Below, in pieces: positions 59,600-64,000 of a DNA stretch of 64,000 bases. The stretch lies in contig QVRM01004007.1 in assembly GCA_003439945.1 (NCBI GenBank), forward strand, positions 1,359,501-1,423,500, given 5' to 3'. The DNA is from Dermanyssus gallinae. Lineage: Eukaryota; Arthropoda; Arachnida; Mesostigmata; Dermanyssidae. Position numbers and translations under genes: made by a program. The first letter of the stretch is position 1. Each line of letters begins with the position of its first letter. The notes under the pieces are model-generated. The model worked only from the letters and a program-made list of their open reading frames with translations. It did no database searches and was not told the DNA's origin.

Positions 59600-60610
59600 T
59601 CTTAGGTTCCAGAGGATTTGTCTGAAGAAGCTTGTTTGGTTGCTGTGCATACCGCGCGACTAAGCCCATGCATTCAAGCATGGTGTGGATGTTATTGGAT
59701 GCCCTCCCACGCGTAAGTTTAGATCCTATCGGGGTGTTAAAGTACGTTAAATTTCATAGGATTGGAACGTACCCCAAGAGAACCTGGCGGTCACTGAAAA
59801 GCCTACGCCTTCATCAGAAGATACTCCATCTTTTACGGTACCATTTCAGTACAGCATTTCCTCGAGCTACACCTCAGCATGAGTACTCGCGGTAACAGAA
59901 AGGCATTTATGGGAGGGGATTTAATTGTGGCCGAATGTCTCTAAGAAAGCACTTACTCATCGAGGAAAAATGTTTTTAACAAACCGAACAGATCTATAGC
60001 TCAATAACATTCACTGTTACACTTGCGATAGAGGCAGTGCATATCAACGGTGTATCTGACTTTAAAAATTGAAGAAAAACTCGACGATATCAAATAACTA
60101 ACTGGAGGACACGAGAGGAGCATACCTTATCCGAGTAATTTTCTCAGTCACTTTAACTTGCTTTCAGCCTTTTCTCTGAAGGGGCGCTACCGAAATTCTT
60201 CCTCAGCACTGGTAGCCTGCCGAGGATACAGTTTTTGTTCACATAATATTGTAGCCAATTTCTCCCGTGCTACTGGTGGAATAACCAGTGCATAGTTATA
60301 GCAGTGCAGACCACTGGAACTCATTGTGCAAGGAGGTTGAAAAACCTTTGGTCTGCAGGAGTACAAAACCGGGCGTCACAAGGTGCGCTACGAACATCCG
60401 ACACTACCAGAAGAAGTAGCCCAATCGACTATAACTGCGCTCTTACAGCAAAAACCCCGACCGCGCTGGTGCTATTTGAAGATAATACAGGCCTTAAGCC
60501 CAGGTCAATCAAACTGTTAAAAGCGTTATTGACATCCAATAAAATCGCGAGAAACAAGTCTCGTCTTCTGGGCGGGAACTCGCGGAGGAGTTCGACCTGC
60601 GTCTGGATCC
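59600..60610 (+). mobile_element. R1-like LINE remnant (same family as 6027-7260)
   Basis: Near 59850-59940, LELHLSMSTRGNRKAFMGGD matches the endonuclease block at 6170-6235 (LDLNMSTRGHRKVIVEGD). Near 60415-60520, DYNCALTAKTPTALVLFEDN matches 6838-6890 (DYNCTLSTKTPPEPVLFEET). The frames are broken. The piece ends within about ten bases of the oppositely oriented LINE at 60618. Confidence 0.65.
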
Positions 60611-60617
60611 GCTTTAG

Positions 60618-62570
60618 CTAGGGAGCCGAGTAGTCAGATCGGGCGGCAGGAGCCGGGGCTTTTGGGTTTGAGGACAAGGTCTGCGGCCTTCTATGCTGCA
60701 GGGAGTGAGCCCGTCCGGCACACCTCAGTCGCCGCCGGTTCCATGACAGCATCGTAGCCAGGATCAACAGGGCTTCGGAAGATACCGTGAGGTCCGCCCG
60801 GCTAACCTTGCTTGCTAGTGTCCGTTGAGCCGACCATAGTGCTTTCCTATTCGTCGCCGTCCGTAGTGCCATGTCCGCCCAGACAGGCGCCGCGTAGAGA
60901 GCTGATGATTCGGCAACCGAAGATAGTAGCCGTCGGTTCTTCCCTGATGCACCCCAATCCATGGCATAATCCGCGTAAGATTTAAAGTGGTCCGCCTGGC
61001 CCTTCGTCGCGACATGTTTTATATGTGCCGCTCTGCTTAACCTAGTGTCGAGAGTCATTCCAAGGTACTTTGCCTCTTTTCTAATATTTAACGGTAAGCC
61101 CGTCATCATAAAATGGACTCCCTTTGTCTTCGTACGGCCCGTCAGTTACAGCGTCTTGGTCTTCTGGGATGCAATCGTCAGATGACTGCTTTGGATTGCG
61201 GTCCATCCACTCCGTCACCATCGACAAAGTTTCGCTGGCTGTCTCCTGCCGGGCCACTTCCATTCGCGCCGTGACCATCATCCAAGTAGGCTAACAGATC
61301 GGCCTCTTCTACGTAGTGGTTGATGTCCAGCACCTCGTCGTAGGCCAAGTTCCAGAGGACGGGCCTCTAAATCGAACCCTGTGGTACCCCGGCAGTAATC
61401 CTGTATCCAGGTAGGATGAAATCATTCGGCAGAGGTACGTATGCATGCCGTTCTATTCAGCGCGTGTACCACTACGTTCCAATTCATCGTGTTAAAGCAG
61501 TATTTAACATTCAACAGGAATAGAAGCACGAATTCCCTCGTTTTGGAAGTCTTTGCGGTCTCGTGCCTGCTCGTTCTAGTAACCTATCAAGGGCTCTAAC
61601 GGTGGATATTTCATTCCGAAAACCATACTGGGCGTCTGATAAAGCTTCTCTGGTTTCGATTTATTTGTTCAACCTATTGGCCAGAAAGATTTTCAGGATC
61701 TTTCACGGGGTGTCGAGAAAGCAGATGAGTCTATAGGCCAAGGGATCTGTCCTATTTTTCAGTACAAGGCTTGGCTTCTTCTATAGCCTCCTTCTCTAAA
61801 CAGTCCGTTGGTCAAACTCTGGAATCTGGAAGAGAACAAATAGCTTGGTCAACCCAAGGGATACGCTGTCGGGCCGGAAAGAGATCATAGACTGTTTCCA
61901 GCAGCACGCCCGGCGGGAGCTCTAAGGGAGGTCTCTGGAGCTTGGTCATGACAACTTGGTATGGCAGAACTTATATGTCACTGTCCACCGCATCTATCGA
62001 CGCCTTGCTTTTAGCGATGAGTTCTCGCAGTCTTATTCGGGCGGCCTGGTACTTGGTTAGTTGGAAGTCGACTTGTCTCACGTCTGCCTCGTCAGACCCG
62101 CCCTCTTTCGGTTTCGCAAGGAGCAATGAGCATGTTATAGAGATTTTCTCATATTTGGTTCTCCGTAAGACCGTAAGACGGCTACTGCCCTCATCCAACT
62201 ATGCTTTAACGATCTCCATGTCAAGCTTTCGCACCTGCCAGCACTTCCTCGTATATATCGTGCGTCAGTTGGGTATTCTGAGCTTAGAACAGATGTATTT
62301 GTGATCACTCATAGTATTCGCCTCCTCCTCGACGCACCATTTTCCTATCATAGAAAATACTGATTCGCTGACCAGCGTTGGGTCTATAAAAGCTGTCTGG
62401 TCTCTTTTCGAAAAAGTAGCAGGTACTCTATAATTAATAGTAGGCCCCTCACAGGTAGTAGGCCCTTCTCAGCTAACCGTTCCTGTAGCAAGTGCCCGCT
62501 CCGGGTGTTTCCGCTTCCCCGTGCTGTGCTCGCGGCATTGAAGTCCCCGGTGATAACAAGTCCCTTGGTC
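60618..62570 (-). mobile_element. R1-like LINE remnant, endonuclease to RT C-terminus
   Basis: Minus-strand blocks in order: KGLVITGDFNAASTARG (endonuclease GDFNA, about 62565-62515); TFSKRDQTAFIDPTLVSESV and SDHKYICSKL (endonuclease end); TKYQAARIRLRELIAKSKAS (about 62080-62000); VMTKLQRPPLELPPGVLLE; a PQGS-like step and LAYLDDGHGANGSG (RT catalytic box, first Asp kept, about 61300-61260); then AKYLGMTLDTRLSRAAHIKH and SSVAESSALYAAPVWADMAL (about 61065-60880), the classic R1-type thumb. Stops and frameshifts make it inactive. It is the longest LINE in the window. Confidence 0.82.
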
Positions 62571-64000
62571 GCTCACTCTCTCGGCGAGTTTTTCTAAGGG
62601 ATTCTCGTATCCCTTCCCTTGGCACTTTTTCTACGGGACTCCCTGGGTGTCTGACCTACCCCCTGTAGAAGGGACAGGCTAGTTTTCTATTCGTTGCTTC
62701 AACGCCGGCGGGACGGCGTTCTAGAGTTGTTTCTCCATAAGCTCTTCTAGAATCTTTGTTGTTCCAAATGTTTTCTCTCTTCCCGATAATCCAGAGGCAG
62801 CTCCATTTCTAACTTCCGGCTGCTTGCCAGTCATCGCGTGAGAGATATCTCTGCCCACGGTCTACTGCCTTTCTATCCTACATATCTACATGAGGAGCCA
62901 AAAGAGCTAAATGACCGACCGTTATGAAGCTGCTCCCCTCTGGTGGCGCCAGTAGCGTTGATTTCACAACACAATTTTACCTCAAAACTTCCACTAATGC
63001 TTACAATTTCGAAATTCAAGAGTTGACTGTATGTCAGGACACCTACCTGCTAGCACAAATTCCACTAATTCAGGCTAGTACAAAGATCCTACGATCTTTT
63101 CCACAGACCTACAGAAAACACGTCCACACTGTTCAATTTCGAAACCGTAGCCACTCTATTGATCTACTAGTCACCTACAAATCTAATTAGCTTAAAACTT
63201 GGTTGTAGAAATGTGCCTTCATCGCCCTTATAAGCCTTATTCTGTAATCGCAAATAAATCACGGGGTAGAACCCATTCAATGCTTACCGTAGTAGTGAAG
63301 CTAATTGCCGCCGGCCGCACCAATAACCACACAAACTCGACTCTCAGTGGTGCAAAACGTGATTTATTACAATGAGACTCACCGGAGTTACATTCTGTGT
63401 AGTTTGTTGATGATGTTCATCGTGTTAGTTATGACTCTGAACTCCTGACTAGGTAAATAGGCAAGACATTTAGCGCAATAAGTCCAAGACACTTTCGTCG
63501 TGCTTGCAATTATGCTTCGTATATAGAGTATGATTTATTCTACAAATTTACAAACAGGTCAGTATGTTCTAAATAAAGAACCTAAGCACGCCAATTGTTT
63601 TCTTTAAGATATTTTAGGTAGATTATACATACACATCCCCACGTATGTGTGTATTTATATATACTACAGAGAACCATCATTATACTGTGGTATGCAGTCT
63701 CAACAAGCATTGACGTCTTCGTAAGGCAAATAATTGGACTACTAAAAGAAACTTCGATCTCGTTTTCGGATTGATTTAAGCCAATCGGCAGACATTATAA
63801 TTTCTACAACTACAGATGTTCTGTTGACGCCTTCATCATAGATGGCCTTTACGAGTCGTTTGAAAATGTTTGCAAACCCTCCTTTATTGAAGCGGCTCTG
63901 CTCCATAAAAAGCAAAACATAAACGGGTTCAGCATCCTTAATTAACATGAAATGTGAAATATTAAATTGCAGAAGAGATGGGCCGGTAGTGTTCGACCTT
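62571..64000. other. Right end, no gene recognised
   Basis: An 88-codon plus frame (62924-63190) and a 68-codon minus frame (63948-63742, containing NKGGFANIFKRLVKAIYDEG) are the most protein-like pieces, but neither is recognised. The second could be an exon of a gene continuing outside the window; this is not supported by splice evidence. Confidence 0.25.

Noticed and set aside
60618..61109. A 163-codon minus-strand frame that looks like a complete gene
   Set aside because: It is the RT thumb of a degraded R1-like LINE; upstream RT and endonuclease blocks lie in other frames.
62924..63190. An 88-codon frame with protein-like composition
   Set aside because: No recognisable motif, no splice context and no neighbour to link it to; recorded only as unassigned.

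Overview
This window is nuclear DNA from an intron-bearing animal, most likely an arthropod. Three genes have animal-type exon/intron structures with GT-AG junctions. The rest is AT-rich DNA with many (TA)n microsatellites, tRNA-derived SINEs, LINE remnants with R1-like and RNase H-bearing reverse transcriptases, and a mariner. A parasitiform mite or tick would fit, but nothing here proves the lineage. There are no bacterial operons, CRISPR arrays or rRNA genes.

Layout. 1-8 kb: low-complexity DNA, one possible first coding exon (1141-1303), and LINE and SINE remnants. 8.1-10.7 kb: a COMMD4-like gene on the minus strand (three coding exons). 12.7-13.7 kb: a SINE body and a broken mariner. 16.5-17.2 kb: an enolase pseudogene. 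18.2-18.8 kb: an R1-like LINE fragment on the minus strand. 25.6-28.9 kb: a MINDY-family (FAM63) deubiquitinase on the plus strand (six coding exons). 29.0-30.2 kb: a large palindromic foldback element just downstream. 34-41 kb: a SINE and at least five LINE fragments. 44.5-56.0 kb: a peroxiredoxin-6 gene on the plus strand (four coding exons) whose 8-kb first intron holds a LINE with a 17-bp target-site duplication and whose second intron holds a mariner followed by a second foldback copy. 57.8-62.6 kb: a LINE and SINE graveyard.

The three host genes are unrelated housekeeping functions: COMM-domain/Commander biology, Lys48-chain deubiquitination and 1-Cys peroxide reduction. There is no sign that they work together. 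The most distinctive material is mobile. Two copies of a roughly 1-kb near-perfect palindrome end like Tc1/mariner elements (TA target, CAGGGTG-type ends). One lies wholly inside a PRDX6 intron, so its transcript should fold into a hairpin of about 480 bp. The other carries an extra copy of its own terminal sequence in the loop. The mariner keeps an open reading frame with D,D34D but appears to have an in-frame internal deletion.

Coding coordinates come from reading splice sites by eye. Untranslated exons, promoters and the last MINDY exon are not settled.
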